35,143 nucleotides of DNA from Bacillota bacterium (GCA_027336365.1 DAHWFY010000009.1:1-35143), one strand, 5' to 3'; shown: positions 16,862 to 25,251, counted from the first letter of the stretch. The notes: generated from the sequence alone by a model not told the origin. Translations and numbers: made by a program.

Positions 16862-17770
16862 GTGAAATGGGCTATTTTCCTCATCATGGTCCCGATGTTT
16901 TATACCCTGCTGTTGGTGCTCACGGCACGCAGGCGTAAGACTTTAATTCGGTTAAATTCGCTGACAATGATTCGTACACCCACGGGCTCCTCTGCGACGC
17001 TATCCAAACCAAGCACCTCTGTATGGCGCAGATTTGTAAGTACCCTAACCACCAACTGGATTGGTCGCTGGTCACAGAATCGTATCAGAAAAGTTTACCT
17101 GCAGCTTCTACGAAGCGGAAATCCGCTCAACGTGACCGTTCCGGAGTGGATTGGCTTAAAGGTCCTCTCCGCGAGTCTCAGTGGGTTGGCGGGTGTGGGT
17201 TTGATCATCTTCAGTCAAGGGTCGTGGGCCGGACTGGTCCTCTTGTTTAGCCTCGTAGTACTAGGATGGATTTCCCCAGATTTCATGCTCTATAGGGCTG
17301 GTCAACGTCGAAGACGATCCCTCGAACGACAATTGCCGAATTTGTTGGATTTGCTCTCGGTCAGTGTGGAGGCAGGGTTGGGGTTTGAACAAGCTTTGAG
17401 TAGAATTGGACAAAAACTTCAGGACCCGATGGCCAAAGAAATTCATCGATTGCTTGGAGAAATTCAATATGGCAGTTCTCGAACGGAAGGGTTGAGAAGG
17501 TTTGCCGAACGCACCAATGTAGATTCCATTCGCAACTTCGTCTCCGCAACCATCCAGGCAGATAAACTGGGTATAGGCATGGCGCAGGTTTTGCGGGTAC
17601 AATCAAGAGAGGTGCGCCGCAAGCGGAGAATGGACGCTCAGGAGCAGGCGGCAAAGGCTCCGATAAGAATGCTTTTCCCAATCCTTTTGTTTATTTTCCC
17701 AGCTATTTTTATTGTGATTCTTGGTCCTGCATTGCTCCACATTATGCAGATGTTTAAGAACGGAATTTAA
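16862..17770 (+). CDS. tadC: Tad inner-membrane platform protein TadC
   Basis: A 302-residue partner of TadB. It has an N-terminal span (WAIFLIMVPMFYTLLLVL), a mid-protein pair (about 100-145), the T2SSF domain (about 155-275; LPNLLDLLSVSVEAGLGFEQA, LGIGMAQVLRVQSREVRRKRR) and a final span (MLFPILLFIFPAIFIVIL). GTG 16862 has GGGAGG 8 bp upstream. It sits 63 bp after tadB. Confidence 0.93.
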   Translation: MKWAIFLIMVPMFYTLLLVLTARRRKTLIRLNSLTMIRTPTGSSATLSKPSTSVWRRFVSTLTTNWIGRWSQNRIRKVYLQLLRSGNPLNVTVPEWIGLKVLSASLSGLAGVGLIIFSQGSWAGLVLLFSLVVLGWISPDFMLYRAGQRRRRSLERQLPNLLDLLSVSVEAGLGFEQALSRIGQKLQDPMAKEIHRLLGEIQYGSSRTEGLRRFAERTNVDSIRNFVSATIQADKLGIGMAQVLRVQSREVRRKRRMDAQEQAAKAPIRMLFPILLFIFPAIFIVILGPALLHIMQMFKNGI

Positions 17771-17805
17771 ATTAAGGTATTCAGTCAACGAGGGATGAGA
17801 GCCGG

Positions 17806-19035
17806 GTGAGTAACCAAGTACGTGTTCTGCTGATTACAGATGATCAAGTCATTCAAGAAAAGGTAGAGTTTTGGCTCACCACAGTAGGGATGTTCGAGTA
17901 TTTGGGATCTTTCCCGTCATTCCGAGCATTGCAATCTTCACAGCTTTATTTACCCGACTTGATTCTTGTCGCATTTGAAGATATCGACCCTGCTTTGCAG
18001 GCCATTTCGCAACTTTCCCTAACTTATCCTCGAGGTAGATTTGTCATCGTAACTGCAAATCCCAGCGTCCAAGCGGTTCGAGAAATGATGCGAGCCGATG
18101 TGCTCGACTACATTGATCTTGACCAAGACGTAGCACAAGCCGGCGTGGATTTGCTGCAAAGTTACCTCACGGACCGTGAACGCTATGAACGCCTCAGCAT
18201 GCAAATTCTTTCAGAACGGGTGGTTACCCAGGCTAGGTCATTGGTCTTCTTGGGAAACAAAGGTGGAGTCGGCAAGAGCACCATTGCTACAAATCTCGCT
18301 GCCGTATTTGCGCAGAGGGGCACAAAAACAGTACTTGTGGATTTGGACTTGCGTTCAGGAGTTGACCACCTATTCCTAGGCCTTAGTCCAGAGAGGACCT
18401 TGGGCGAACTTGCTAAAGAAGTCACGGATTTCGATTCCACTGTGATGGACCGCTATCTTTCTCATCATTCGTCAGGACTGGATGTATTATGTGCTCCCAG
18501 ATCACCTGAAGATGCCAATGAGGTAACACCAGGTCTCATCCGCACGGTCTTGCAGACGTTGCTCAGGCAATATGACTATGTGATTGTGGACACTTCTCCG
18601 CTTGTAGATGACATATTATTGGCCGCAGTAGATGTATCTCATGACTTCTTCCTTATATCCACAATGAATGTCAATGTGCTTCACAACGCACGGAGGTTGA
18701 TGGACCTATGGAATAAACTGGGATATTCAGAGTCGAATTTAAGACACATCTTGAACCGAGCAAACACCAAGCATGGGCTACGAGTGAGCGATGTCCATAG
18801 GATACTTAAATTCTCCGTTTTTTGGCAATTAGGAAACGATGAGAGAGCTGTGGACCGTGCTATCAATGATGGGGAATTGTTGGTGCTCAAACATCCCAAT
18901 AATCGAATTTCACGCGAAATTAATGGACTCGCCGACCGTCTCTTTGACCAGTACAGATACCGTCCAACCCGTCGTAACAGAGGAAAGACTAGACGATTTA
19001 GGAACTTTAAGCAAAAAACTACGGTTCAAGGGTGA
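17806..19035 (+). CDS. cpaE: CpaE/TadZ-like protein 2, intact ATPase motifs
   Basis: A 409-residue paralogue of the protein at 13174. Residues 1-120 are again receiver-like without the phospho-acceptor Asp (LILVAFEDID). The ATPase domain (about 143-385) has a standard deviant Walker A, GNKGGVGKST (150-159), and VLVDLDLRSG with both Asps. The C-terminal tail is very basic (RYRPTRRNRGKTRRFRNFKQK). The pattern fits an ATP-dependent localisation factor, perhaps pairing with the altered copy. GTG 17806 has GAGGGATGAGAG upstream, 36 bp after tadC. It precedes DUF192 by 62 bp. Confidence 0.9.
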   Translation: MSNQVRVLLITDDQVIQEKVEFWLTTVGMFEYLGSFPSFRALQSSQLYLPDLILVAFEDIDPALQAISQLSLTYPRGRFVIVTANPSVQAVREMMRADVLDYIDLDQDVAQAGVDLLQSYLTDRERYERLSMQILSERVVTQARSLVFLGNKGGVGKSTIATNLAAVFAQRGTKTVLVDLDLRSGVDHLFLGLSPERTLGELAKEVTDFDSTVMDRYLSHHSSGLDVLCAPRSPEDANEVTPGLIRTVLQTLLRQYDYVIVDTSPLVDDILLAAVDVSHDFFLISTMNVNVLHNARRLMDLWNKLGYSESNLRHILNRANTKHGLRVSDVHRILKFSVFWQLGNDERAVDRAINDGELLVLKHPNNRISREINGLADRLFDQYRYRPTRRNRGKTRRFRNFKQKTTVQG

Positions 19036-19097
19036 TTATTTTTCACGGTCCTTGCATCGTTCTGAGTATCTGTCATAACACGTGAAGGTGACCAACC

Positions 19098-19448
19098 ATG
19101 GAGCAATGCATGAAGTCAGATGGAACCCCCATTTTGTATGAAGTCAGACGAGCAAAGACACACTGGCAGAAGTTCAAAGGCCTCATGTTTAAGAAGTCCC
19201 TCGGTGAACATCAGGCCTTACTCCTGGAAAATTGCCGTTCTATTCACTCCTCATTTATGAGAATGAGCATCGATGTCATCTTTATGGACCCACAGGGAAC
19301 TATTGTTTACCTGATGGAAAACATGCGACCTTGGCGAATTTCCAAAATCGTAAGAGAAGGTCAATCTGTGCTGGAATGTCATTCAGGAACCATAAGAAAA
19401 CATGGGTTGAAGTTGCACGACACTCTGAAACTCATGAAGAGAGGCTGA
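19098..19448 (+). CDS. DUF192 family protein in the Tad locus
   Basis: A 116-residue protein matching the DUF192 pattern: an early KFKGLMFKKSLGEHQALLL stretch, then CRSIHSSFMRMSIDVIFMD, corresponding to the family core SFWM..LDvvFld, then a short beta-rich C-terminus. Function is unknown. It has no signal peptide. GAAGGTG precedes ATG 19098. Its position inside the tad operon suggests an accessory role in pilus assembly (inference). Confidence 0.85.
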   Translation: MEQCMKSDGTPILYEVRRAKTHWQKFKGLMFKKSLGEHQALLLENCRSIHSSFMRMSIDVIFMDPQGTIVYLMENMRPWRISKIVREGQSVLECHSGTIRKHGLKLHDTLKLMKRG

Positions 19449-19559
19449 CAAACATCATTTTTATTGGAAATAACTAGGATACGAAAATCTATAAAGAATT
19501 TCTTCATCTCTCCATACAAGTACAGAAGGAGTTGAACCCCCGGTGTCGAATGACGCCGT

Positions 19560-20843
19560 ATGAAAACAAAACGATTGTTGCGGCTAATGACTGCTTTGGG
19601 TAAAGACGACGGCCAATCCATGCTGTTATTTGTCATGCTGTTGCCTATTCTTTTAGGTACGGCAGGGCTGGGTGTGTCTCTTGGGATGGTGTACTTTCAA
19701 CAGGGACGGTTGCAGAATGCGGTTGACGCAGCCGCTCTTGCTGGTGCCAAGGCAGCCAGTCAAGGACAGTCACCTAATTCTCAGAGTTCCATAATCTTGC
19801 TCGATGCACCGAGCGCGATAAACCCCACGGTGAACCTCGACCCAACAAATCCACTCAATGTCGTCGCCCAAGCACATCAGCAGGTTTCTGGCGGGTTTGC
19901 CGCATTGTTCGGATTTCAGCACATCACCATTTATGCACGAGCAGTCGCAAGGTATGGCCCTGGGGAACAATTTAACTATGCTGTTTTTCAAGGTTCAAAA
20001 AACCGCACCAACCCCATGGTGTTTAACGGCAATGATAATATACATGGAAGTCAGCCGGGCGTGGTGGCCAGTGTACACTCCAATGGTGATATCTTGATCA
20101 ACGGTTCGGTGCGCATCACTGGTGTTGCCAGCGCCGATGGAAACGTGCAAACCAATGGAAATAATCAAATTGGTGAAATTCAGGACAATCAGCCATTTAT
20201 TTCTACTCCAGATTGGCCAATTCCCTCTCTCCCGTCAACAAGTGGGTGGCAGGTTGTCCAGAGCCTTCCTCAGAATACGACATTGACCGGTAACTACTTG
20301 GTTCAACAGGACACATTGAGTGTGCAAAATGATACTATTTATGGATCCATCATGGCCATCAATGGAGCCTCTATTCAGTTGAATGGCACATCCACCATGT
20401 ATGGTAACTTGTACACGGTCGGCGGTGGCAACATTTCGCTCAATGGTTCGAACACGGTGAATGGAAACATCCTTGCAACACAAAACGGTACGGGTACTCC
20501 GTCACAGATCACCCTGAACGGAGGGAGCACCATCTCTGGATTCATCGTATCCCAAGGCGGCAGTATTTTTCTGAACGGCAATGACTCCTCCGGAAGCGGC
20601 TCAGGATTGACCGTGGGTGCATTTGCCGAAAACGGAGTGGGCGGAAACATCACCGTGAACGGTGGCGTGTCTTTGACGGGTGTACTCTACGCACCCGACG
20701 GTAATTTAATTTTTAATGGCAATGATACAGTCACTGGTGCCGCGGTGGCACACCAGGTCACCTTAAACGGTTCGATAGATGTCGCATACAATCCCAGTGT
20801 CGTCCAAGCAGTGCCTTTTCAATCAATTGCTCTAATTCAATGA
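19560..20843 (+). CDS. TadG-like protein with Asn-Gly-rich repeat domain
   Basis: A 427-residue pilin-like protein. The N-terminus has GQSMLLFVMLLPILLGTAGLG followed by RLQNAVDAAALAGA, the TadE/TadG-like opening, with one membrane span (about 18-42). From about residue 150 onward short beta-type repeats carry NG at regular spacing (FNGND, INGSV, LNGTST, LNGSNT, LNGGST, FNGND). This suggests a beta-solenoid or right-handed helix outside the cell. It may be a minor pilin with a long surface domain, such as a tip or adhesive subunit (inference). ATG 19560 has no close ribosome site; AAGGAG lies about 28 bp upstream, and a short overlapping frame from ATG 19550 could couple translation. Confidence 0.8.
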   Translation: MKTKRLLRLMTALGKDDGQSMLLFVMLLPILLGTAGLGVSLGMVYFQQGRLQNAVDAAALAGAKAASQGQSPNSQSSIILLDAPSAINPTVNLDPTNPLNVVAQAHQQVSGGFAALFGFQHITIYARAVARYGPGEQFNYAVFQGSKNRTNPMVFNGNDNIHGSQPGVVASVHSNGDILINGSVRITGVASADGNVQTNGNNQIGEIQDNQPFISTPDWPIPSLPSTSGWQVVQSLPQNTTLTGNYLVQQDTLSVQNDTIYGSIMAINGASIQLNGTSTMYGNLYTVGGGNISLNGSNTVNGNILATQNGTGTPSQITLNGGSTISGFIVSQGGSIFLNGNDSSGSGSGLTVGAFAENGVGGNITVNGGVSLTGVLYAPDGNLIFNGNDTVTGAAVAHQVTLNGSIDVAYNPSVVQAVPFQSIALIQ

Positions 20844-20855
20844 AGGAGGCACATC

Positions 20856-21422
20856 ATGCGACCGTTTAAATCTCAATGCACGGATACCCGTGGTCAAGCC
20901 ATGGTTGAGTTTGCCTTGGTTCTGCCCATCTTATTACTGCTTGTCCTTGGAATTATCAGCTACGGGTTATACATCAACGCAAATGTAACCTTGCAACAAG
21001 CGGCCCGAATCGGAGCACGTGCAGCCTCCGTTGGAGATACCGTCGGATGTCCGGGCGACAGTGCCCAGCAGGAAATGAGTTCAGGACAACCCACAACCAT
21101 TTACGGAGTAGTGGATGATGAAGTGAACCAGGGCATGGGCCTCAACGTGGGTTCTGGATCGTCTGCCCAGTCCGTGTTAACCCCGCCACCCACTCTCCAA
21201 ACAACAGATCCGCAAAATCAGAGTTCTACTAATAGTTTGGTCACAGTGAGTGTCACTTTGCCCTATCATCCACTCGTTCCCTTTCCAGGCTTGCTGCCCA
21301 GTTCAATGACTCTCACACAATCTTACACCATGATGATTGAACAGCCCCAACCCTCTGATGCAATCACCCCTACCGGAAATACCGACGAATATACCCTTGT
21401 TCAGCCAGGTGGATGTCCGTAA
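20856..21422 (+). CDS. tadE: TadE-family minor pilin
   Basis: A 188-residue pseudopilin. The processing region RGQAMVEFALVLPILLLLVLG (residues 12-32) has the Glu after the cleavage site and a hydrophobic helix. QQAARIGARAAS follows, then a Ser/Thr/Pro-rich extracellular part (about 95-188). GGAGG precedes ATG 20856, 12 bp after the upstream gene. It is the last gene of the island; a hairpin follows at once. Confidence 0.9.
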   Translation: MRPFKSQCTDTRGQAMVEFALVLPILLLLVLGIISYGLYINANVTLQQAARIGARAASVGDTVGCPGDSAQQEMSSGQPTTIYGVVDDEVNQGMGLNVGSGSSAQSVLTPPPTLQTTDPQNQSSTNSLVTVSVTLPYHPLVPFPGLLPSSMTLTQSYTMMIEQPQPSDAITPTGNTDEYTLVQPGGCP

Positions 21423-21424
21423 AT

Positions 21425-21466
21425 GCGGTGACTGTCCATCTCGACCGCGTCACCGCCCTCTTTCTT
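21425..21466 (+). terminator. Probable terminator at the end of the tad operon
   Basis: GCGGTGAC (21425-21432) pairs exactly with GTCACCGC (21449-21456), followed by a pyrimidine run (CCTCTTTCTTCT). The T-run is interrupted, so efficiency is uncertain. It lies 3 bp after the tadE stop and between converging genes. Confidence 0.6.
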
Positions 21467-21494
21467 CTACTTGGCTAATCGCCTACCCCGCTAC

Positions 21495-21926
21495 CTACTT
21501 TACCACTAGCACTGGCATGGTGGCACGGTGTAGCACATGGTAACTGACGCTCCCGAGAATGGCGCGGTCCAGCGCTCCCTTGCCGTGACTGCCAATGACA
21601 ATCATCTGTGCGTCCTGCTCCTCGGCAATCTGACAAATGGTCCGAGCGGGATCCCCAATTTCGGTACGAAATTCCACGCGATTGTCGGTGTCCGCAAAAA
21701 TTTCTGTTCTTGCCTTGCGTTCCAATTCGTCAGCATAGGCATTGTCCTTCGAAATTTCGCCGGGCATCATGGCCCAATAAGGATATACGGAGTCCGGCAC
21801 AATGGCGGGCATCACGTACAGCATGATCAATCGTGCCTTGGGCCACGCCTGTAAAAAAGTATTGGCTACTTTCCCTGCGTGAATGGAAACTTCTGATCCG
21901 TCCGTCGCGTATAGAATGGTCTTCAT
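21495..21926 (-). CDS. Universal stress protein A family
   Basis: A 143-residue single UspA domain. It begins KTILYATDGSEVS (nucleotide-binding Asp near residue 9) and ends with the ATP-binding loop IGSHGKGALDRAILGSVS followed by PVLVVK, which indicates the ATP-binding subclass. These small cytosolic proteins protect cells under stress by unclear means. GGGCGGAGACC precedes ATG 21926. It reads in the same direction as rbsK but is separated by 240 bp that includes tandem repeats. Confidence 0.93.
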   Translation of the reverse strand: MKTILYATDGSEVSIHAGKVANTFLQAWPKARLIMLYVMPAIVPDSVYPYWAMMPGEISKDNAYADELERKARTEIFADTDNRVEFRTEIGDPARTICQIAEEQDAQMIVIGSHGKGALDRAILGSVSYHVLHRATMPVLVVK

Positions 21927-22068
21927 GGTCTCCGCCCTTTCCCTCCTGCCTCCTTACGGAGTTGTGCAGGTCTGTATGGCCTTTCCACCTATTCTTTCCC
22001 TCTGAGTTTAATCCTGCATCCTTTGCGGCGCAAACTCCAGCCAAGCCCTCCATCTAACGAACAAGCGA

Positions 22069-22184
22069 CCTTGGTCTTCATGCAGGACTCCATCCAACCT
22101 TGGTCTTCATGCAGGACTCCATCCAACCTTGGTCTTCATGCAGGACTCCATCCAGCCTTGGTCTTCATGCAGGACTCCATCCAA
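22069..22184. repeat. 29-bp tandem repeat, four units, overlapping the rbsK 3' end
   Basis: Four head-to-tail 29-bp units start at 22069, 22098, 22127 and 22156; each contains TTGGTCTTCATGCAGGACTC. Units differ by at most one base. A decayed partial unit lies just before the first. The stop codon of rbsK falls inside the last unit. There are no spacers, so it is not a CRISPR array. Nothing else was seen between 21927 and 22068. Confidence 0.95.
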
Positions 22185-23100
22185 CCTCGCCATCCAATAG
22201 CTGCTCTGTTTCTTGTCGGCTAGGAATGGCTTCCTGGGCTCCCTGACGAGTCACCGCCAACGCTGCGGCGGCCACGGCAAAGCGCAGGGCATCTTTGCGG
22301 CCTTCCATTCGTGCCACGGCAAACGCCCCCACAAACGTGTCTCCCGCCCCTGTGGTGTCTACCACAGGCACTGTGAATGCAGGTACAACTTCCATATTGC
22401 CGAACACGTCTGCATAAGCCACTCCTCCTGCGCCCAGGGTCACCACCACAATGGCTGGTCCCTTTCGGCACAGTTCCTTTGCGGCAACTTGGCCGCTGTC
22501 CCCATCGCTTACGGAATGGCCGACAAAGTGAGCGGCCTCCGTTTGGTTGACCACAAGAATATCTGTCAGCCCTAACATTCCCTCATCCACGCCCTCCAAG
22601 GGTGACGGGTTCCAGAGAACCCACACTCCGTTTTGTTGGGCGAGTTCCATGGCCCGCAAGGTAACCTCGCGTGGGATTTCGTTTTGCAGCACAATGGCAT
22701 CACATTGGACGAACACTGAGGCCATGGCCTCAATATGCGCTCTCGTCACTCCGGCGTTTGCCCCCGGCACCACCACAATGGTATTCTCCCCCGCCTCGTC
22801 CACCGTCACCACAGCCATTCCAGTGGTCTCATTGAGGGTAACCACCCCCTGTGTGTCGACTCCATTTACCTTCAACATTTCTAATAATTGGTTTCCCCAG
22901 AGGTCTGCCCCCACGGCACCCACCAATAAGGTCTGTCCCTCCTGACTGGCGCGGGCTGCGGCCACCGCTTGATTTGCCCCCTTGCCACCGGGGGCGTAAC
23001 GAGTTGTCGAAGCACGAACCGTTTGTCCGGGCAAAGGATGCTGTTGCACCCGGTTGATTAAATCCATATTCACACTACCCACGACACAAATATTTGGCAA
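22165..23100 (-). CDS. rbsK: Ribokinase-like PfkB-family sugar kinase
   Basis: A 311-residue kinase that phosphorylates ribose (or a related sugar) on the 5-OH. Motifs: VVGSVNMDLINRV at the N-terminus, the first PfkB signature region GGKGANQAVAAARA, the second signature VVDTTGAGDTFVGAFAVA with the catalytic Asp, and IVVTLGAGGVAY. TTG 23100 is chosen because GGAGAG lies 6 bp upstream; an earlier in-frame start at 23160 would overlap the oxidoreductase gene. The gene follows that oxidoreductase by 25 bp. No ribose transporter is nearby. The last six codons lie in the 29-bp repeat, so the native end may have been replaced. Confidence 0.92.
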   Translation of the reverse strand: MPNICVVGSVNMDLINRVQQHPLPGQTVRASTTRYAPGGKGANQAVAAARASQEGQTLLVGAVGADLWGNQLLEMLKVNGVDTQGVVTLNETTGMAVVTVDEAGENTIVVVPGANAGVTRAHIEAMASVFVQCDAIVLQNEIPREVTLRAMELAQQNGVWVLWNPSPLEGVDEGMLGLTDILVVNQTEAAHFVGHSVSDGDSGQVAAKELCRKGPAIVVVTLGAGGVAYADVFGNMEVVPAFTVPVVDTTGAGDTFVGAFAVARMEGRKDALRFAVAAAALAVTRQGAQEAIPSRQETEQLLDGEVGWSPA

Positions 23101-23125
23101 GTTGTTCTCTCCTAACAGACAGTGA

Positions 23126-24055
23126 TTACTTGACCGCCAAGACAATTTTACCTCTTGCATGTCCGGACTCGCTCAGTGCGTGAGCCTCCTGCACACTGGA
23201 CAAAGGGAAAACCCTTCCCACCACGGGTCGCAGTTTTCCTTGTTCAATCCATTTCCCTAACCGGATCAATTTTTTACCGTCAGGTTGCAAGAAAAAGTAC
23301 GAGATTTCCACTGGATGTTCTTCGATAAGTTCTGCAGAAGGAGGTTGCACAATGGAAACCAAGCGCCCGCCCGGTTTCAAGACGCGAAAACTATTTTCCT
23401 GCACAGATCCTCCTAACAAATCAAATACCAGGTCCAGGTCCCGTATCCTCAGGGCAAAGTTCTCCGTCTGGTAGTCAATGACCTCATCCGCTCCCAAGTC
23501 TTTCACAAAATTTACATTCCCTGCGCTGGTGGTTGTAACCACCCATGCTCCCAAGTTCTTGGCCAATTGGATGGCGTGCACTCCCACCCCACCAGCACCG
23601 GCGTGAATAAGTACTCGTTGACCTGACCGCAATTTGCCGTGCTCTACCAGACCTTCCCACGCGGTCAAGGCCGCCAGCGGAACAGAAGCCGCCTCCACAA
23701 AGGTAATGTTTCCCGGTTTGGGAGCCACCAAACTTTCATCCACAACCACATACTCCGCATAAGCCCCATTTCGCTCCGTGGCCGGGCGAGTAAAAACGGG
23801 ATCGCCAGGATGAAACTGGGTCACCTGACGGCCCACTTCTTTCACCACCCCGGCGGCATCCCAGCCTAAAATCAGGGGTAACGGATAGTCAATCCGGTGC
23901 CGCAGCCGACCTTCGCGAATTTTCCAGTCCACCGGATTCACCCCGGCGGCATGAACCTCAATCAACACGTCCAGAGGCCCCACGACTGGAACCGGCACCT
24001 CCGCCAACTTCAACTGTTCTCGACTTCCATAGTGATTAATAATGATGGCTCGCAA
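23126..24055 (-). CDS. NAD(P)H:quinone oxidoreductase (zinc-free MDR family)
   Basis: A 309-residue quinone oxidoreductase-like enzyme. The GroES-like N-terminal part has HAAGVNPVDWKIREG and LGWDAAGVVKEVG; the Rossmann part has VLIHAGAGGVGVHAIQLAK (about residues 145-163). Zinc-binding Cys residues of classic alcohol dehydrogenases are absent. The C-terminal LSSVQEAHALSESGHARGKIVLAV is typical of the family. It likely reduces quinones or enones with NADPH. It starts at ATG 24055 after a purine-rich GAAGGAAGGGT site. Confidence 0.9.
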   Translation of the reverse strand: MRAIIINHYGSREQLKLAEVPVPVVGPLDVLIEVHAAGVNPVDWKIREGRLRHRIDYPLPLILGWDAAGVVKEVGRQVTQFHPGDPVFTRPATERNGAYAEYVVVDESLVAPKPGNITFVEAASVPLAALTAWEGLVEHGKLRSGQRVLIHAGAGGVGVHAIQLAKNLGAWVVTTTSAGNVNFVKDLGADEVIDYQTENFALRIRDLDLVFDLLGGSVQENSFRVLKPGGRLVSIVQPPSAELIEEHPVEISYFFLQPDGKKLIRLGKWIEQGKLRPVVGRVFPLSSVQEAHALSESGHARGKIVLAVK

Positions 24056-24075
24056 TGCACCCTTCCTTCTTTCTT

Positions 24076-24207
24076 TTAAAATTTTTGCTGAATGTGATAG
24101 ATGAGCCCATTTTTTATGGTTGAATCACCCCCTGCGCTCCCATCCACGGCCATAAAGTCATGACGAACTTGGCGTTGAACCGCTAGATCCGCATCAGAAT
24201 ATTCCAC
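24076..24207 (-). CDS. Small hypothetical ORF, 43 codons
   Basis: GTG 24207 to TAA 24078 encodes a 43-residue peptide with a plausible composition (VEYSDADLAVQRQVRHDF, then GGDSTIKNGLIYHI). No family is recognised. The frame continues upstream only into repeat E1, where it meets a stop, so it could be a tail left when E1 inserted. It lies 20 bp before the oxidoreductase start. A convincing ribosome site is lacking. Confidence 0.3.
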   Translation of the reverse strand: MEYSDADLAVQRQVRHDFMAVDGSAGGDSTIKNGLIYHIQQKF

Positions 24208-24213
24208 CCTATC

Positions 24214-24276
24214 CCAGTAAATTCAGGTACGTGGATTTACCTTCCCTGCTGGTGCCGCTAACAGCGGCATGAGGGT
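24214..24276 (+). repeat. Dispersed 63-bp repeat E, copy E1
   Basis: It runs from CCAGTAAATT to GAGGGT. Hairpin one uses CCAG/CTGG and GTAAAT/ATTTAC; hairpin two is TGCCGCTAACAGCGGCA. The direct repeat CTATC(C) flanks both sides (24209-24213 and 24277-24281), as expected for a target duplication. It sits at the truncated end of the IS607 tnpB fragment. Confidence 0.9.
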
Positions 24277-24633
24277 CTATCCGCATAAAATGTGATGGGC
24301 TCGTTGGGTTGGCCTAGTTGTGACAGACGTTTCTTGCGGTCGGTAGCTTCCCACAATTTGCGCAGACTGTTCCGCGATTTTACTTTTCCAACGGTGAACT
24401 GCTTTCTTCGCGTCCAGCACGGCTAAATGCCCGACGAAGAATTCCATGTAAAATGCAATCGTTTGGTTGTATAGTTCTTGTGTCGCCAAGATAGCCTGCC
24501 GTTTGGCGGCATGAACTTCTTTATGAATGCCGATCTTCACCGTTTTCACCAGTATGGCCACCCGTTTCGCCTCCCTCCATGTCATCCATGAGCTTTTTTG
24601 CTTTCTGGCGAAACTCTTATGATCGTTTCCCAT
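24277..24633 (-). pseudogene. Truncated IS607-family tnpB (N-terminal part only)
   Basis: About 118 codons remain of a gene that is normally near 400. The N-terminus overlaps the end of tnpA as usual in IS607 elements, and the segment AKRVAILVKTVKIGIHKEV with ELYNQTIAFYMEFF is the TnpB wedge-domain opening. No RuvC motifs or zinc finger remain. The frame ends at the TAG formed by the CTATC flank of repeat E1, so this remnant cannot encode a nuclease. Confidence 0.75.
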
Positions 24634-25159
24634 ACAAACAAGCTGAAAACACAGTCACAATCGTTAATAAGTCTTGTACCAATTCTTCCTGTGAGGCTTT
24701 GGGCTCTGTTTTATGGGTCACTTCCACCGTCACACCGTGACTACTTAAATGTCGTTCGAGATATCGATAGCCGAACCGTGCCAAGCGGTCAGGGAATTCA
24801 ATCAGTACCCGTTGAATCTCATGATGTTCAGCCATTTGCAGCAGTTGATGAAGTTGCTTCCGGTTCTCGTTGATACCAGAAGCCTGTTCCTGAAAGACAC
24901 GGGTTACCTCATAGCCATGATCTTGTGCATATTGCTTCAAACGTTGCACTTGCCGTTCTAAGTTGCTATCTGCTTTTTGCTTTGCTGACGACACTCTGGC
25001 ATAAATCGCGACTTGTTCCTGCGTGCGCACTCCCATAATCCGATTCACTTCACGAACACTGTACAAGCGCCGATCCGTCGGTGAACGTGTTTCTTGGATT
25101 TTCCCTTCTTTCTGCCACCTGCGAATGGTTTGGGGTGTGACACCGAGTCGTTTAGCCAC
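24617..25159 (-). CDS. tnpA: IS607-family serine recombinase TnpA
   Basis: A 180-residue protein. The N-terminal MerR-like helix-turn-helix is RLGVTPQTIRRWQKEGKI; the serine recombinase domain starts IYARVSSAKQK (catalytic Ser near residue 57) and continues with LERQVQRLKQYA, FQEQASGINENRK and LIEFPDRLARFG. The end DLLTIVTVFSACLYGKR is the family C-terminus. The sequence upstream of GTG 25159 still reads R-NIGKVAKRLGV in frame with a stop before it, so the original ATG may have mutated to AGA, leaving a start five codons later. The element's tnpB is truncated, so mobility is doubtful, though TnpA itself may work. Confidence 0.85.
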   Translation of the reverse strand: MAKRLGVTPQTIRRWQKEGKIQETRSPTDRRLYSVREVNRIMGVRTQEQVAIYARVSSAKQKADSNLERQVQRLKQYAQDHGYEVTRVFQEQASGINENRKQLHQLLQMAEHHEIQRVLIEFPDRLARFGYRYLERHLSSHGVTVEVTHKTEPKASQEELVQDLLTIVTVFSACLYGKRS

Positions 25160-25251
25160 CTTGCCAATATTTCTTTAACCCCCGATCCCGTCCTTCCAAC
25201 TCACCATTATTTTCGTGTGTTGAATAGTCAGCATTGATTATTCTGTATGCG

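Noticed and set aside
22069-22184. CRISPR-like array
   Set aside because: The 29-bp units are contiguous with no spacers, and no cas gene is present.
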